64,000 nucleotides of DNA from Mantamonas sphyraenae (taxonomy: Eukaryota; CRuMs; Mantamonadidae). Positions 42,105-54,275 of this stretch are shown here, one piece after another. A program made the position numbers and the translations under genes. Under the pieces are notes generated by a model that worked only from the letters and a program-made list of their open reading frames with translations, ran no database searches and had not been told where the DNA came from. Positions within the stretch are counted from its first letter, which is position 1. Each line of letters opens with the position of its first letter. Where the stretch lies: the NCBI GenBank assembly GCA_026936335.1, contig JAPMXV010000063.1:161578-225577 (forward strand), given 5' to 3'.

Positions 42105-43034
42105 CTATGCGGAAAAATCGCCCGCAAACCCCCCTGAAGCGGCTCCCTCTGCAAAGACAGTGATGTCGCTGTCGTGTAGGGCATAATGGTAGCGTGTGGG
42201 GATGTCCTCCTTGCCCTTGTGAGTGTGGCAGGTGAGCTGGAGCTGGCCTTGGAGATCGCGTGTGTAGCCGGTCTCGAGCGGGGTGGTGGCGATGTGGAGG
42301 TCCGCTGAATGAATCAACGTGTTGACAAAGGTACTCCTGTCGTCGATGTCGGCCTGGGTGCGCACAAGCAAGCCAGACGGGTGGGTGTTTGCGTCGAGCG
42401 AGCCGCGGAGGGTATCGAGGAGGTCCAGGACGTCTCCCGAGTCGGCACAGACATCCAGTAGAGCGTCGAGGGAGTCGATGACAATGAGCACAGAGCCGTC
42501 ATGGGAATCGACGAGGTCTGTGAGGACAGTTTGGAGCGGTGTCAACGCGGCAGAATCGCCGAGCATGTCCGCGGGTACCGTGAACTGGTAGGTGTGTCTG
42601 TAAGTGGGTGCGTCGTTGCGCTTGCGTGTAGAAGGCGACGGTGAGGAGGAGGCGGAGGAGGAGGCTGTGGTGGTGGTGGTGGTGGTGGAGGTGGTCGACG
42701 TTGTGGAGTTTGATGAATCCGTGGAATCGGTGGAGGTGGAGGAGGTGTAGCTGACGAGAGATGTGCAGGCATCGATAAAGTCAAAGAACCCCGCATGATG
42801 GGCGTCTTGGAGACTAGTGCCCATCTTTCGGGCGACGGCGTGGTAATAGAGAAACGGGTTGTGAGCGCCGACAAAGACCAGCTTGCACTCGTCCTGCTTG
42901 GCGACAAAGGCGAGTAGGGAGTGGAGGATAAAGTCTGCGCTGGCGTCGTAGTGTTCTGTGAGCAGGGTGAGACGGTCGAGCCACTGGTCGGCCCAGGCCG
43001 AGTGGGTCAGGGAGAGAGCGTCTTCGAGCTTCAT
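42105..43034 (-). CDS. ELP6: Elongator subunit ELP6
   Basis: A single exon encodes 309 residues. The fold is the RecA-like ATPase relative of Elp4/5/6 without a Walker motif: KLVFVGAHNPFLYYHAVARKM, VLIVIDSLDALLDV, GYTRDLQGQLQL and the end DITVFAEGAASGGF, matching CRDVHGQLRI and FFAKGMSPAV of human ELP6. Elp4-5-6 form a hexameric ring that joins Elp1-2-3 for modification of wobble uridines in tRNA. A Ser/Thr run of about 50 residues (TCC/ACC repeats, 42620–42770) interrupts the domain and is absent in human ELP6. Convergent with AIDA (11 nt apart). Confidence 0.85.
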   Translation of the reverse strand: MKLEDALSLTHSAWADQWLDRLTLLTEHYDASADFILHSLLAFVAKQDECKLVFVGAHNPFLYYHAVARKMGTSLQDAHHAGFFDFIDACTSLVSYTSSTSTDSTDSSNSTTSTTSTTTTTTTASSSASSSPSPSTRKRNDAPTYRHTYQFTVPADMLGDSAALTPLQTVLTDLVDSHDGSVLIVIDSLDALLDVCADSGDVLDLLDTLRGSLDANTHPSGLLVRTQADIDDRSTFVNTLIHSADLHIATTPLETGYTRDLQGQLQLTCHTHKGKEDIPTRYHYALHDSDITVFAEGAASGGFAGDFSA

Positions 43035-43165
43035 TTTTGGATGGTGGTGGTGGCGGTGTTGTGTGCAGATGGAGGAGGAAGATCAGGGGGCCGTGGGGGG
43101 GGTGGCGTGTGAGAGGGGAGGTGTGGGATGTGCGTCGCGGGAGGCAAGGGAAATTTCCAACCAGG

Positions 43166-45405
43166 ATGGCGCAGCAGTTCAAATCGCGGTACCTGGACGC
43201 TTGCAAGGATTACAACATTGCGCCACTGCGGTATCTGGAGTACATGGATGTGCCTGGGACGAACAATGAGGAGTCGAGTGTGAAGCTTGACCTGAACGGG
43301 CGCAATCTGGGGCTGGCACAGGTACAGGCGATTGCGAGTGCATTGCAGTACGACGGAAGTTTTACGAGCGTAGACATGGGAGATGCATTCCTGAACGACG
43401 ACGGGTGCCAAGTGCTGTGCGAGGCGCTGGAGGACAACACAGGGGTGGTGACGTTGGTTTTGCGCGGCAACAACATTCGCAGCGACGGTGCGGCGGCCAT
43501 TGCTGCGCTGCTGCGACACAACTCGATCATTCGCAGGTAAGTGTGGCGTGTGATGGGTGGGGTTGGATGGTTCAGCAGGGGCCACGGATGGGAGATCTGA
43601 CTCGAGTGGGTTTTCCCGGTGGGCACGCAGCCTGAATCTGGAGTGGAACAGCATCGGGATGTGGGACATTGGCGTCAAGTCCATCTGCGAAGCGGTGATG
43701 AGCAACACGACCCTGGTGGAACTGGATCTGCGCAACAACCGCATTGGCCCTGACGGGGCGGCGGCGTTGGCAAACGCGCTTCACAAGAACGACACGTTGC
43801 AGCGGGTGGACCTGCGCTGGAACAACCTTGGCGTGCTGGGAGGCAAACACATGGCAGACGCGTTCAAGTACAACTTTTCACTTGTGTCGCTGGAGGTTGC
43901 AGGCAACGACATGCTGGATGAGGCTGTGCAGGCGATTGGTACGTTGTGGATTTTTTTTGGCGCGCTGTGGAGAATCCGACAAACGGGAAAACTGACACGG
44001 GAGGACAGAGATCGGCCTGACGCGCAACAAGCAGATGGTGAATTACAAGGAGCAGCAAGACACACAGCAACTGATGGCGGAGAAAAGCCTGAAAGAGCTA
44101 CAGTGGCAGCACGAGGAGGAGCTTGGGGAACTGCAGCGAGAGATGACGCAGGTGCGTTCGCGAGAGAACAAGAGCAGGAAGCAGCTGGCAGAGTACAGCA
44201 GCCAGCTGCTGGAGGGCCAGGACGCACTGCTGGAAATGGAGCGGAAGTACGAGCACGCAGAGAGGTTGCGCACTCTGGCGGAGCTGAAGCTGCAGGATGT
44301 GGAGGAGCTGCGAGAGAAGGAGCGTGCGTCGATGAACGCAACGGTGCGGGAGCTGGAACGGGAGCTGCGTGGGGCGAAAGAGGCAAATCAGCGGCTGGAG
44401 GATCGGACGAACGAGAAGCGTGAGGATTTGAGTGACGTGGTGTCGCAGCTGCAGGCGGAGCTGCTTGCGGCGCGCAAGGAAACGTTGGAGAAGGAGAGGC
44501 TGTTGGGCATTGCTCGCAGTGACGTGGACAGTGTGAGTTTGCGTGAGGAGCAAAAGGTGCACGAGTTGCAGACAAAGCTGCGCAACGAGCAAGAGCGTGC
44601 ACGGAAGGCGTTGGAGCACGCAAAGGAGCAGCATGCAGAGGAGCTGGAAATGGTGCGGACGAGCCAAGAGAGCAAGTTGCGCATGCTGGAGAGCAAGCTG
44701 GGCCAGGTGGAGGAGGCACGGACGGCTGCGGACGAGGAGGTGGAACGGTACAAGGCCGAGATCATGCGGCTGAAGATGAATCACGAGGAGTATCTGAACA
44801 CGGCAACGGTGGGCCAGCGTGAGAAGGATCGTGAATACGAGCACGTGGCCGAGTCGCGATACAAGCAGGTGTGCGCGGCGAGAGACGAGCTGGCGTCGGC
44901 GCTGGACCGGGAAAAGGCAGCGCTGATGAGCGCGAAGCACGAACTGGGCCTGGAACGGGAGGCGCGTCAGCGTCTGGAGGCAGAAAACACGCGACAGAGC
45001 CAGGAGGTTGCGCGGATGCAGATTATGGTGGAGAGCGCAGAGAGGAAGCTGGAGGTGGCGCAGGGAAGCGAGGAAGGCCTGAAGAAGGAATTGCAGAAGC
45101 GGATCCGAGAGCACCAGGAAACAGTGTCTCGTATCCACGACGAACAGAACGCAGAGATGCGTAGGATGCACGATACACTGGGGATCCGGAACAGCACGAT
45201 CCAGGATCTGGAGAATGCGCTGCGAGAACGCAACCGGGAGCTGAACAAACTGCGAGAGGCTGAACACAAGCGCATGGTGATGAGTGCAGCGATTATCGAG
45301 AGCTACCAGCGCGCGGCGGGCGATGGCGGATTGACGGACGGGGTGGATTCTGCGCTGGAGACGAGCAGCGGGAGTGTGTACGGGACGAGTAGTGGGAGTG
45401 AGTAG
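43166..45405 (+). CDS. LRRC45: LRRC45-like centrosome linker protein
   Basis: Exons 43166–43536, 43631–43938 and 44009–45405 give 691 residues. About six leucine-rich repeats of the ribonuclease-inhibitor type come first. SLNLEWNSIGMWDIGVKSIC, VELDLRNNRIGPDGAAAL and VDLRWNNLGVLGGKHMADA track human LRRC45 almost unit for unit. From residue 240 a coiled coil runs to the end (VSQLQAELLAARKETLEKER, RLEAENTRQSQEVARMQ), with a Ser/Gly tail. LRRC45 forms fibres that hold centrioles together and supports early ciliogenesis, in keeping with the other flagellar genes here. Splice phases are consistent. Confidence 0.92.
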
Positions 45406-45452
45406 GTTGGAATGGAATGGGAAAGATGGATTGTTTGTTGTGAGGGTGACGA

Positions 45453-47729
45453 TCATCGGCCAGGGGCGCGGACGCCTGCACCGCGAAGGGAAAAGTCGTC
45501 GACAACAAGGGAGGAGGCGCTGCCGGTGAGAGTGGCGTTGAAGTTTGGGTTGGGTGAGTCGTGGAGGTAGTCGGAGTAGTCGTTGAAGGGACGCTCGTAT
45601 TGCTTTTCGTTGGCCTCCTTGAACCAACGGTGGAAGGGCGGCAGCATGAGCATACTGTGCATATGTGGGTGGCGTGACTGCATGCTGCTGAGCTTGCTGA
45701 GGCTCTGTTCCCACTGCATGTGCTGTGCCTCCTTGAGCATCTTGTTGAAGATTTCGTTGTCCTTCCAGTTTGTGGTGCCTGTGTCCAGTCCGACGAGGCG
45801 CTGGACCTCTTCGGACTCTTCCTTGACACTCCAGGTGTGTGTGGTGGGAGGAAGGAAGCGGACAGCAGACTTGGGCAAGTGATCGTACGTGTCTGCAATC
45901 TCACCGAGGGCCTGTTTGCGCTTGTACGCCTTGACGCGGCGTTCGATGAGCTTCTGGCGCTCCTCTTCGTCCATCTCGTCAGCAAGGACCTCGCTGGCAA
46001 AGACCCCGCGCTCCCAGGAGCGCTTGGAGTGGCGAGCGATGAGTTGCTTGACGTGCTCCTCCATCTTGGCCAGAGTAGCCTTGGCCTTTGTCTCTGCACT
46101 GCGTGCAGCCTTGCGTTCGGCGATGGCGGCTTCACGTTGTGCGGTGAGGACGGAGGCAGAGGAGGTGTCGGATGTGTCTTCGACGCTCGCGCTTGAGCTG
46201 TTTGTTCGAGGGCGCTGGCGTGTGGTACGTCGGGAGGAGGAGGCGGTGGTGGAGGGGCCGTTGTTGCTGCTCGTCGGGTAGTGGAGGTGGTGTTGGGAGG
46301 AGGAGGAGGAGGAGGCTGTGGTGGTGTTGGTGGTGTTGATGGAGCGAGAAGGTTTTGTGGAAGAAGAAGAGGAGCTGGAGGAGGTGGTGGAGGAGGACGA
46401 GGAGCGAGTGGGCTTTGCCGGCGCGGTGCTTGGGCGGGGTAGGCTTCCGCGGTTGCGTCGGGTTGACATCTTGCGCTTGGGATTGGAGTGTGCAGTCGAT
46501 TTGGCCTTGGGCTTGGGCTTGGACTTGGTCTTGGACTTGGTCTTGGACTTGGTGGTGGTGTACTGGCGGACGACGTGCTGTGTGTAGTCCGAGAGGAAGG
46601 GTGGGTCTTGGATGGTGGTGCGCTTGCGGTTGACAGGGCGGGAGCGGGAGGACTTTGGCCTTGACTTGGTTGTGCTGGTGCTGGTGCTGGCGGTGCTGCT
46701 GCTCTTTGTACGCCTGCGCTTGGTCTTTGGCCTGCGGTGTTTGGGTGGGAGCTGTGCGGCGGCAGTGGTGTCGTCAATGACCTGGTCGTCAAATGCAAAG
46801 TCGCTGTGTTGGATAAATTGTTGCTGTGCAGCCTGCTGCAGTTGTGCAGAGTCGTTGTTGGACGGTTCGTCGTCTGCAGGTGCATTGTCGTCGTCGTCAA
46901 ACTCGTCGGGCCAGGCGTCGTCGGCTTCCTCGGCGCTCCAGCCAGCGAGGAAGGTGGTTGCACCCAGGGCACTGGAGGACCAGAGAGTAGTGACAGAGAG
47001 GCGCAAGGTAGGCTGGATGGGGCTGCTGCGCGCAGACTCCTGTGGGCAGGGTCGGGTGGAAAAGCGGGTCAGCGAGCCGTTGACATGGAAAAGTGAAGGT
47101 GTGGGGAGGATCCTCAGGGTCAAGAGACCGAGTGGATGGGCAGGTGGGTAGCAACCGAAGTAAATGCGGCAGCGATGGGAGGACGAGCACGTACAAGGAT
47201 GATGTTCAAGGTCTGGTCTTTGTGGGCGGTGGCAAATGACTTGCCGGCAAAGCAGACTCGCCAGATAGGCTGCTCCCAGGTGCCTAGGACGACCGCAGTC
47301 TCCTTGGCCTCGCCTGTGTTGGACTCTGTGTGGATGACCTGGACAAGGTCAACAGAGACGGTGTTTTCTGAGTGGGCGGAGCGGGTTGAGGGAATTGGAA
47401 ATCGCGGGGACGGTGTCAGCAAAGGGGGAGGAGCCAAAAATGGGGACAGGGGAGGCAAGGGTGCTGGCAAGCGTACCCAAGAGGAACCGCTTGATCTGTT
47501 TGGCATCCCAGTCAGCACGGAAGGTGAGGACAAAGCTGCTTTGGTCGTCGAGAGCCTCTGTTTGGGCGCCGCTCAGAGCGACGGAGGATTGTGTTTCGTC
47601 CATGACGGTGACGTAGATGTGGGTGGAGGTTTGGACATCGTTACGGGGCACGGGAGGAGTGCCCTGGATGTCCAGTTGCTGGAGGGAGATGAAGAAGGAG
47701 AGGCGCGACGGGACGTCTTGGTCCTGCAT
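45453..47729 (-). CDS. unrecognised basic low-complexity protein
   Basis: Exons 47477–47729, 47195–47367 and 45453–47039 give 670 residues. The N-terminal about 180 residues alternate hydrophobic strands (RLSFFISLQQLDIQ, THIYVTVMDET, TVSVDLVQVIH, PIWRVCFAGKSFATAH) and look like one beta-sandwich, possibly C2-like. The middle is Lys/Arg/Ser/Thr-rich with repeated KSKTKSKTK and poly-Ser. The C-terminal 200 residues are helical and conserved-looking (MEEHVKQLIARHSKRSWERGVF, WKDNEIFNKMLKEAQHMQWEQ, YERPFNDYSDYLHDSPNPNF). I do not recognise the family. It starts 58 nt from the divergent CSB gene. Reading phase across all three exons and the strand pattern support real coding. Confidence 0.7.
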
Positions 47730-47787
47730 GGAGATTTGTTGGTTGTGATGGAGGGAGTTGTGGTGGAGCTACCTCTAAACAGGTGTG

Positions 47788-50700
47788 ATGGGGGGTGGGG
47801 GCGAGGCGGATGGCGGTGAGAATGGGTTCAGGCAAGGTGGCGCGGGCCGAGGCAACACAAGCAGGCAATCCGCAACCATTCCAGCGAAACGTGCTCTGAC
47901 AGGCACCATTCCACGGCCGAAGCGCCATGGGGAGCGCAGCACGTCGCTAAAGACGTTGGGGGTGCGTGTGGTGCAGCAGGAGGCGCTGTCGTCGACGGTG
48001 ATGGAAAAGGCGGCGCTGCGATCGCAAGCGAGGATGCGAGAGGGGCTGAAATCTCAACTGGAAGAGCTGGGGACACAGTTGAAGGAGATTGAGGGCAAGC
48101 TGACGAATGGCGAGTACATGGACTCGCTGAGTGCTCGAGAACAAGAAAAGCTGGTGAAGCAGGCCAGCACGTTGATCAAGAAGCGGGACCAGGCCAAGGC
48201 GAACTACGCAAAGAGATTGCAGCTGCAGAAAGAACAAGAGGAGGCGCGGCAGAGTAGGTGGCGGAGAGAGGGCGAGCGGGGAGTCGGAGGGTTCCGTTTT
48301 GGTGCTCGGGAACTGACGCCGGACCGGCAGAAGCGGCCGCAGAGGAGGAGCCCCGAGACGAAGAGCGAGAGGAGTTGATGCGACGAGGATATTTGAACCC
48401 ATTTGAGGAGACACAGGTGGGGCGAGAGCGTATGGAAGCGGCGGAGGCTGTGCAAGCTAGACCCGAGCTGAGACACGCTCCGCCGAAAGTGGCACGTGCG
48501 CTGGAGGAGGTGACTGCGCTGGACGACGGAGACATGAATCTGTACCAAGCACGGCTGGCGGAGGCGGGGATTGACGAAAACGGGCATACAGTGGTTGATT
48601 CGGGAGGAGAGCGGAAGCGGCGCCGTAGGAGGAGAGGGGCGCGGGGAGGGAGGGCAAGCAAGAGGCAGAGGGTGGAAGAGGATGCACTGTTTGACGATGA
48701 AGAGGAAGAGTGGGAGGAAGGGTGGGGAGGAGGAGGAGGAGGAGGGAGAGGAGGAGGAGGTGGACGCAGGGGAAGAAGAGAACCATGGCGTGCTAAGGTT
48801 GACACAGGAGACGGTACACATTGCAGACGGGCTGCCAATACCAAAAGACACGCACGACCAGCTGTTTCCGTACCAAAGGACGTGCGTCAAGTGGCTGTGG
48901 AGCTTGCACCAGCAAAACGCAGGGGGAATTGTGGGCGACGAAATGGGCCTGGGCAAGACGATTCAGATCATTGCGTTTCTGTCTGCTCTGGAAAGCGCGC
49001 AGCTGTATCAACCAAGTCTGATTGTGTGTCCGGCGACGGTGCTGTCGCAGTGGGTGCGAGAGTTTCACCGTTGGCTGCCGCACTTTCGGACGGTGCTGCT
49101 GCACACGAGCGGCACACACCCGGGAACGACACGTGAGGTGATTCGAGACGTGGCAAATAATGGCCATGTGCTGTTGACGACGTATGCGGCGCTGAGGATC
49201 CACCAGGAGGAGATTTTGGAGCACAAGTGGCTGTACGTGATCCTGGACGAGGGGCACATGATACGCAATCCAGATTCGGAGGTGACGCAGGTGTGCAAGA
49301 GTTTCTACACGCCGCATCGGATTATCCTGTCGGGGTCGCCGATCCAGAACAACCTGACGGAGCTGTGGTCGATCTTTGACTTTGTGTTTCCGGGCAAACT
49401 GGGCACGCTGCCTGTGTTTAACGAGCAGTTTGCGACACCGATCCGGCTGGGAGGATATGTGAATGCAACACCGATCCAGGTGCGGGTGGCGTACAAGTGT
49501 GCGGTGGTGTTGCGGGACCTGATCGCGCCGTACCTGCTGCGGCGGCTGAAGCACGACGTGCGAAGCCAGCTGCCGAAGAAGACGGAGCAAGTGCTGTTTT
49601 GCAAACTGACGAGTACACAGAGGGAGGAGTACGAAAAGTTCCTGGACTCCAAAGACATCCTGGAGCTGGAAGCAAACGAGTCGCGGAACCAGCTGCTGGG
49701 AGCGATCGATGCTTTGCGGAAGATCTGCAACCATCCAGACCTGCTGCATGTAAACGACCGCAACGAGCGAATGCGTGCAGACTATGGCTCGTACCACCTG
49801 TCTGGAAAGATGAGTGTGCTGGCGAATCTGTTGCCGCTGTGGAAGGAGCAAGGACACAAGGTGCTGTTGTTTTCACAGACAAAGCAGATGCTGGATATTC
49901 TGGAGCGGTTTGTGCAGCAGCTGGACATGCACTACATGCGGATGGACGGGGACACGCAGATCAAGAGCAGGCAGCGGTTGATTGACGAGTTTAACGGGAA
50001 CGAAGAGATTTTTGTGTTTCTGCTGACGACGCGAGTGGGCGGCCTGGGAGTGAATCTGACGGGGGCGAACCGTGTGGTGATCTTTGACCCCGACTGGAAC
50101 CCGTCGAACGACATTCAGGCACGTGAGAGGGCGTGGCGAATTGGACAGCGGCGCGACGTGGCGGTGGTGCGCATGATCACGAGCGGGACGGTGGAGGAAA
50201 AGATCTACCATCGACAGATTTTCAAGCAGTTTCTGACAAACAAGATCCTTGTGGATCCGAAGCAGGGGCGGTTTTTCAAGAACAACGACCTGAGGGATCT
50301 GTTCTCGCTGACGGACCTGAACGACGAGGAGAACGAGACAGGAGTGATATTCGAGGACTCGCGCGTGGGTGAGGCGGAGGAGGGTGGAGGCGACGGGGAG
50401 AATGGTGAAGAGGTGGAGGAAGGGGACAAGCAAGTGCTCAAGGCGCTGTTTGGGGACGCCAAGGTGGATACGATCCTGAAACACGACAGCATCGTGGATG
50501 CACCTCGACCAGAGCGGGAACTGGTGGAATACGAAGCGGACAAGATTGCGTCGCGAGCAGCACGAAACTTGAGTCGTGCTCGGCGATCTCAGAGCGGGGT
50601 GCACCAGCCGACGTGGACAGGGCGCAGCGGAAGTGCAGGTAGGCCCGAGAACGACACGGGAATCAACTGGGCAGCAGAACTGAGGCGGAGACGTCGGCAG

Positions 50701-51425
50701 GAGGAGGAGGAGGCGATGCGTGAGGAAGCGGAACGGCGAGCGGAACGGCGAAAGGCGAAGCAGAAGCAAGAGGCGAAACCACGGTTTGGGCAGCAGTCGA
50801 TAGCGGGACATGTGCATGCACGAGGAGATGCACAGGTGGGCTTGGTGGGCTGCGAGGAACGAGCTCAACGACGGCGGTGTCATCCAGCGGGTTGCTTGCG
50901 CGGATGAAGGCGCGGCAGGAGCTGGAGGATGTGCAGGGCAAGTTTGACACAATGGACCGTGCAGCGTACAATGGAGAATCGTCCCAAAGCGGAGGGATCG
51001 AGAGCAGGGGCGGTCTGGTGGGCGGGAGCATCGGGCGGGACGGAGAGCCTGAGGCCGGGATCGACTATGCGCTGGAACCTGTGGACTACAATGCGATGCT
51101 GCACGACAAAGAGGCGATGCTGGAGGAGCTGCGTGCCTTTTTGCTGCAAAACCCGCAAGAGAAGGAGGGGAGTGGGAACGAGGTGGTGGTGGAGGAGGAG
51201 GACGAGCAGGAGATTGAGGTGGAACTGGACGATCACGGACGTGTACCTGTGCAGATGGTGTATCAGGCGACGACAAAGGAGATTGTGGAGCGTTTCAGCC
51301 TTCGCATCAACAAGGAGGAGGCGCTGCTGTTCCGTGCCCTGCTGAAGCAGATCTCGCGGTTCAAAAAGGTGCGCCGGGGCGACAAAGTGGTGGGTGTGTG
51401 GGAGCTCAAGGAGGAGTTTGTGTGA
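47788..51425 (+). CDS. ERCC6: CSB/ERCC6 (Rad26) SWI2/SNF2 ATPase
   Basis: Proposed exons 47788–48253, 48331–48759, 48827–50795 and 50864–51425 give 1141 residues. The N-terminal [15 protein letters not shown] matches the CSB leucine-latch region. ATPase motifs: [11 protein letters not shown] (I), [12 protein letters not shown] (II, DEGH as in CSB), [13 protein letters not shown] (III), [14 protein letters not shown] (IV), [14 protein letters not shown] (V) and [11 protein letters not shown] (VI). [18 protein letters not shown] and [12 protein letters not shown] then follow CSB, ending in the winged-helix [12 protein letters not shown] rescues stalled RNA polymerase II in transcription-coupled repair. 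The last two introns (67 and 68 nt) were inferred because the frame changes; their donors GTGGAC and GTCGAT are weak, so indels are an alternative. Confidence 0.9.
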
Positions 51426-51439
51426 TGGGTGGGGTTGTT

Positions 51440-54187
51440 TCATGAATCTGCAGTTTTGGGATCACCCACGCCTTGCAGTTGTTTCTCGCCGTCTTGATCG
51501 ACGCTCCAGACGAGGGATTCGTACGTGACGTCGGGAGAGGGAGAGGGAGAGGGAGATTGGGAGTCCAATGAGGAGGAGGAGGAGGAGGAGGAGGTGTGCG
51601 TGGTGGACGGGCCTGTCCAGGTGACGTTCATGCCACTGACCATGCCGACGCCGTCGGCCCATGGGTAGGCGCCCTTGTTGCTTGCGGCCAGGGCTGATGC
51701 GGTCCTTGACGCCAGCGAGACCGAAGCCAGAGCCGTAGGCGTTTGCAGGACGGACCTGGTCGTCGGCATCGTCGTCCTGGTCCGCTGGAACCTTCATGCG
51801 ACGGACGTCAAGGAGGACGGAGGCGTCGTCGTCATCGTCCTCATGGCCAATCATGTCCTTGAGGACGACCTTGCGAGAGTTCATGGGCACGCCGCTCTTT
51901 CGTACGCGTGTGTCGACGCGTGGCTGGCGTGTGCTCGTTTGCGGGTTTCCGTTCATGCGATCATACTGCGGAGTCTCGAGGTCTCTGTCTTCTGGGTTCT
52001 CGCCATCTTCAGCTTCGTCTAGGCGGAAACCGGGTACACGCTGGCTGTCGAGGAGGCGCTCGCGGATGGGACTGGAGACACGGTGGTTGCGGCGAACTTC
52101 GCGTCGGAGGCGCAGCTGCTCGGCAGGAGACCACTTGACGACCTCACCACGGCCCTTTCCGCCTGTGCGCGGGCTGAGGCCTTGAGATTGTGAGGAGGAG
52201 CGGGACCATTCGACCTCGTAGCAAAAGAGGTCGTCGCGATCGGCGCCTTCGACAATGACCACCTCGCCGTCTTCGCCGCGGCCCGCTTGTTTGTAGCCGA
52301 GGTCCTGCATGAAGCTGCCGATGTGTTTGCCCATGTCAATGGCACGGAACATGGGGGCAGCCTCGTCGCCAGGGCGAGCGAGGGCTTCAAGGACATCTGC
52401 GGCGCGGTAGCCCGAAGTGGCGAGGACGCGTACGATGTCGCTCTGGGAGACGCGAAAGAGGTGCATGTTGAGGCGAAGGCGTGGTTCGTTGACGCGTTGA
52501 AGGCGAGAAGCAAGCTCGGAGAGGAACTGGGGCGCGAGGGCGCCGTGGGCAAGCGTGCGCTGGAGTGCGCCGGCACTGACTGCGCGTTGGCCCTGCTTGA
52601 CGGAGGGATGGACTATGGCGAGGGTGTCGTCGAAAGCACCCGCCTCGGCAAGGGCAATGACGAGGACACGGTCCTCGCAGGCACAGATGACGCGGCCGGA
52701 GGCTTCGTCCCAAGAGACGCCTGTGACGGCAGACGGGGTGTTGATCTGAAAGACGAGCTCGCCGTTGAGGACGCTCCACACACGCACGGTGGCGTCCATG
52801 GAGGCAGTGACGAGGAACTGGCCGCCCTGGGCGTAGAGGAGATCGACGCAAGGACCGTCGTGGCGGAGGACGTATTCGACGTCGCCGTGGTAGCCTGGAT
52901 CGACCTGGACTTCGGCATCATTGTCTTTGTCGTCGTCGTCGTCTGCATCGCCACCAATGCGTACGTAGGCGCTGGAGGAGCGAGAGGCACGCTCTTGAGC
53001 GCGTTCGTTCCACTGCTGGGTAATGCGTACGCTCTGGGCGTCCTTGAAGAAGGAGACGACGTCCCAGAGCTTGCAGGTGCCGTCCCAAGAAGCAGTTGCG
53101 AGCTGTCTGCCCGAGTCGGCAAAGGCAAGGGCACAGACGGCGCCGTCGTGTGCGTCGATTGTGCCGACGCGAACGTGGTCCTGGCCGTCCCAAATGGCGA
53201 CAGAACCGTCGTTGCAGCCGCAGACGAGCATTTTGTTTACAGGAGAATAGGCGATGCAGCGCACGGTGCTGCTGTGTTGCATGGCGTCCTGGTCGAGCTC
53301 GGCAAGCTCGAGATCCCAAGTGAGCACCTTGCCGTCGGCGCCACATGTGTAGAGGAGGGCACCACGGCGAGCAAACATGGCGCTGAGGACCATGTCGCGG
53401 TGACCACTGAGAGAGGTGACCGTTTGGCGGCTCTCTGTCTCCCAGATGACGACTTTGCCGTCGGCGCCGCACGAGACGAGGTAGCGTCCGGTGCGAGAGA
53501 AGGTGCAGCTGAGAACATTGTCTCTGTGTATGCCACCGCCCAAGCGGCCGAGTTGGCCGATCTTTTGCATGGATTCTGCGTTCCATAGTACGATGGCAGT
53601 TCCTGTACAGGCGGCAACGAGACCCAAGCGCGCGCAGTAGTCGATACGACCGACGCGGGCATCTGCCTGGGCGGATTTGTGGACCATGCCGCTGAGATGA
53701 ATGGAGGGAGCCTCCTGGAGGAGTTGGGTGTCTGTGGAGGAGTCCTGTGTGTACTGAGCCTCGAGATTCGCGAGAAGGGAGTCGACGTTGAGGACGCGGA
53801 CGGCGTTGGGGGAGGAGGACGGAGAGGAGGAAGGCGAAGGAGAGGTGGAATCGGATGTGGAGGGCTGTGTGTAGTCGCGTGTGGGGCGGTAGCGCTGGGA
53901 AATCATGTATTGGAGGATGGCTGCGTGTAACGGTTGGAATGTGAGCTGGGACGGGGAGGGGTGGGGAACGGGGGGGGGAGGAGGAAGGAAGGGGAAGGGA
54001 GTGAGGTAAAGGTGAAGGAGGGAGGGAGGAGACGGGTAAGCGTACCGCTTTCGTCGAGTTCTTCGTCTGGCGGTTGGTGGGCATCTTCTTGGGGCGGGTC
54101 TTGCTGAGGAGGTGGCTGTCCCAGGGAGTCGTCGACAAGGAGGTTGCCGCCCGGGCCGCGAGAGGCAAAGGAAACCCTGCGTTGCAT
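51440..54187 (-). CDS. LisH-WD40 repeat protein
   Basis: Proposed exons 54046–54187, 51756–53920 and 51440–51673 give 846 residues. After the first splice AILQYMISQRYRPTRDY resembles a LisH dimerisation motif. From about residue 130 there are at least seven WD repeats (YLVSCGADGKVVIWETES, LLYTCGADGKVLTWDLE, MLVCGCNDGSVAIWDG, QLATASWDGTCKLWDV, FLVTASMDATVRVWSV). The rest is helical and charged. I do not recognise an orthologue. The C-terminal exon is uncertain: the long frame stays open to 51462, but its last 80 residues become Arg/Leu repeats, while a shifted frame ends more naturally. I joined them with a GTCCGT donor and an AAG acceptor. Confidence 0.75.
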
Positions 54188-54275
54188 GTGGGCGGGATCG
54201 GGGGTGGAGTGGAGGATGTGTTGGGTGGAGGAGGGGTGCGGAAGCCGAGGCACACGAAACTCGGACGGCCTCGAG

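Noticed and set aside
44098..45714. 538-residue frame on the minus strand
   Set aside because: It is antisense to the LRRC45 coiled coil and overlaps two well-supported genes.
50837..50863. 27-nt intron joining the CSB C-terminal exon
   Set aside because: Far shorter than any other intron in the window; the 68-nt alternative keeps the conserved RFG segment and phase.
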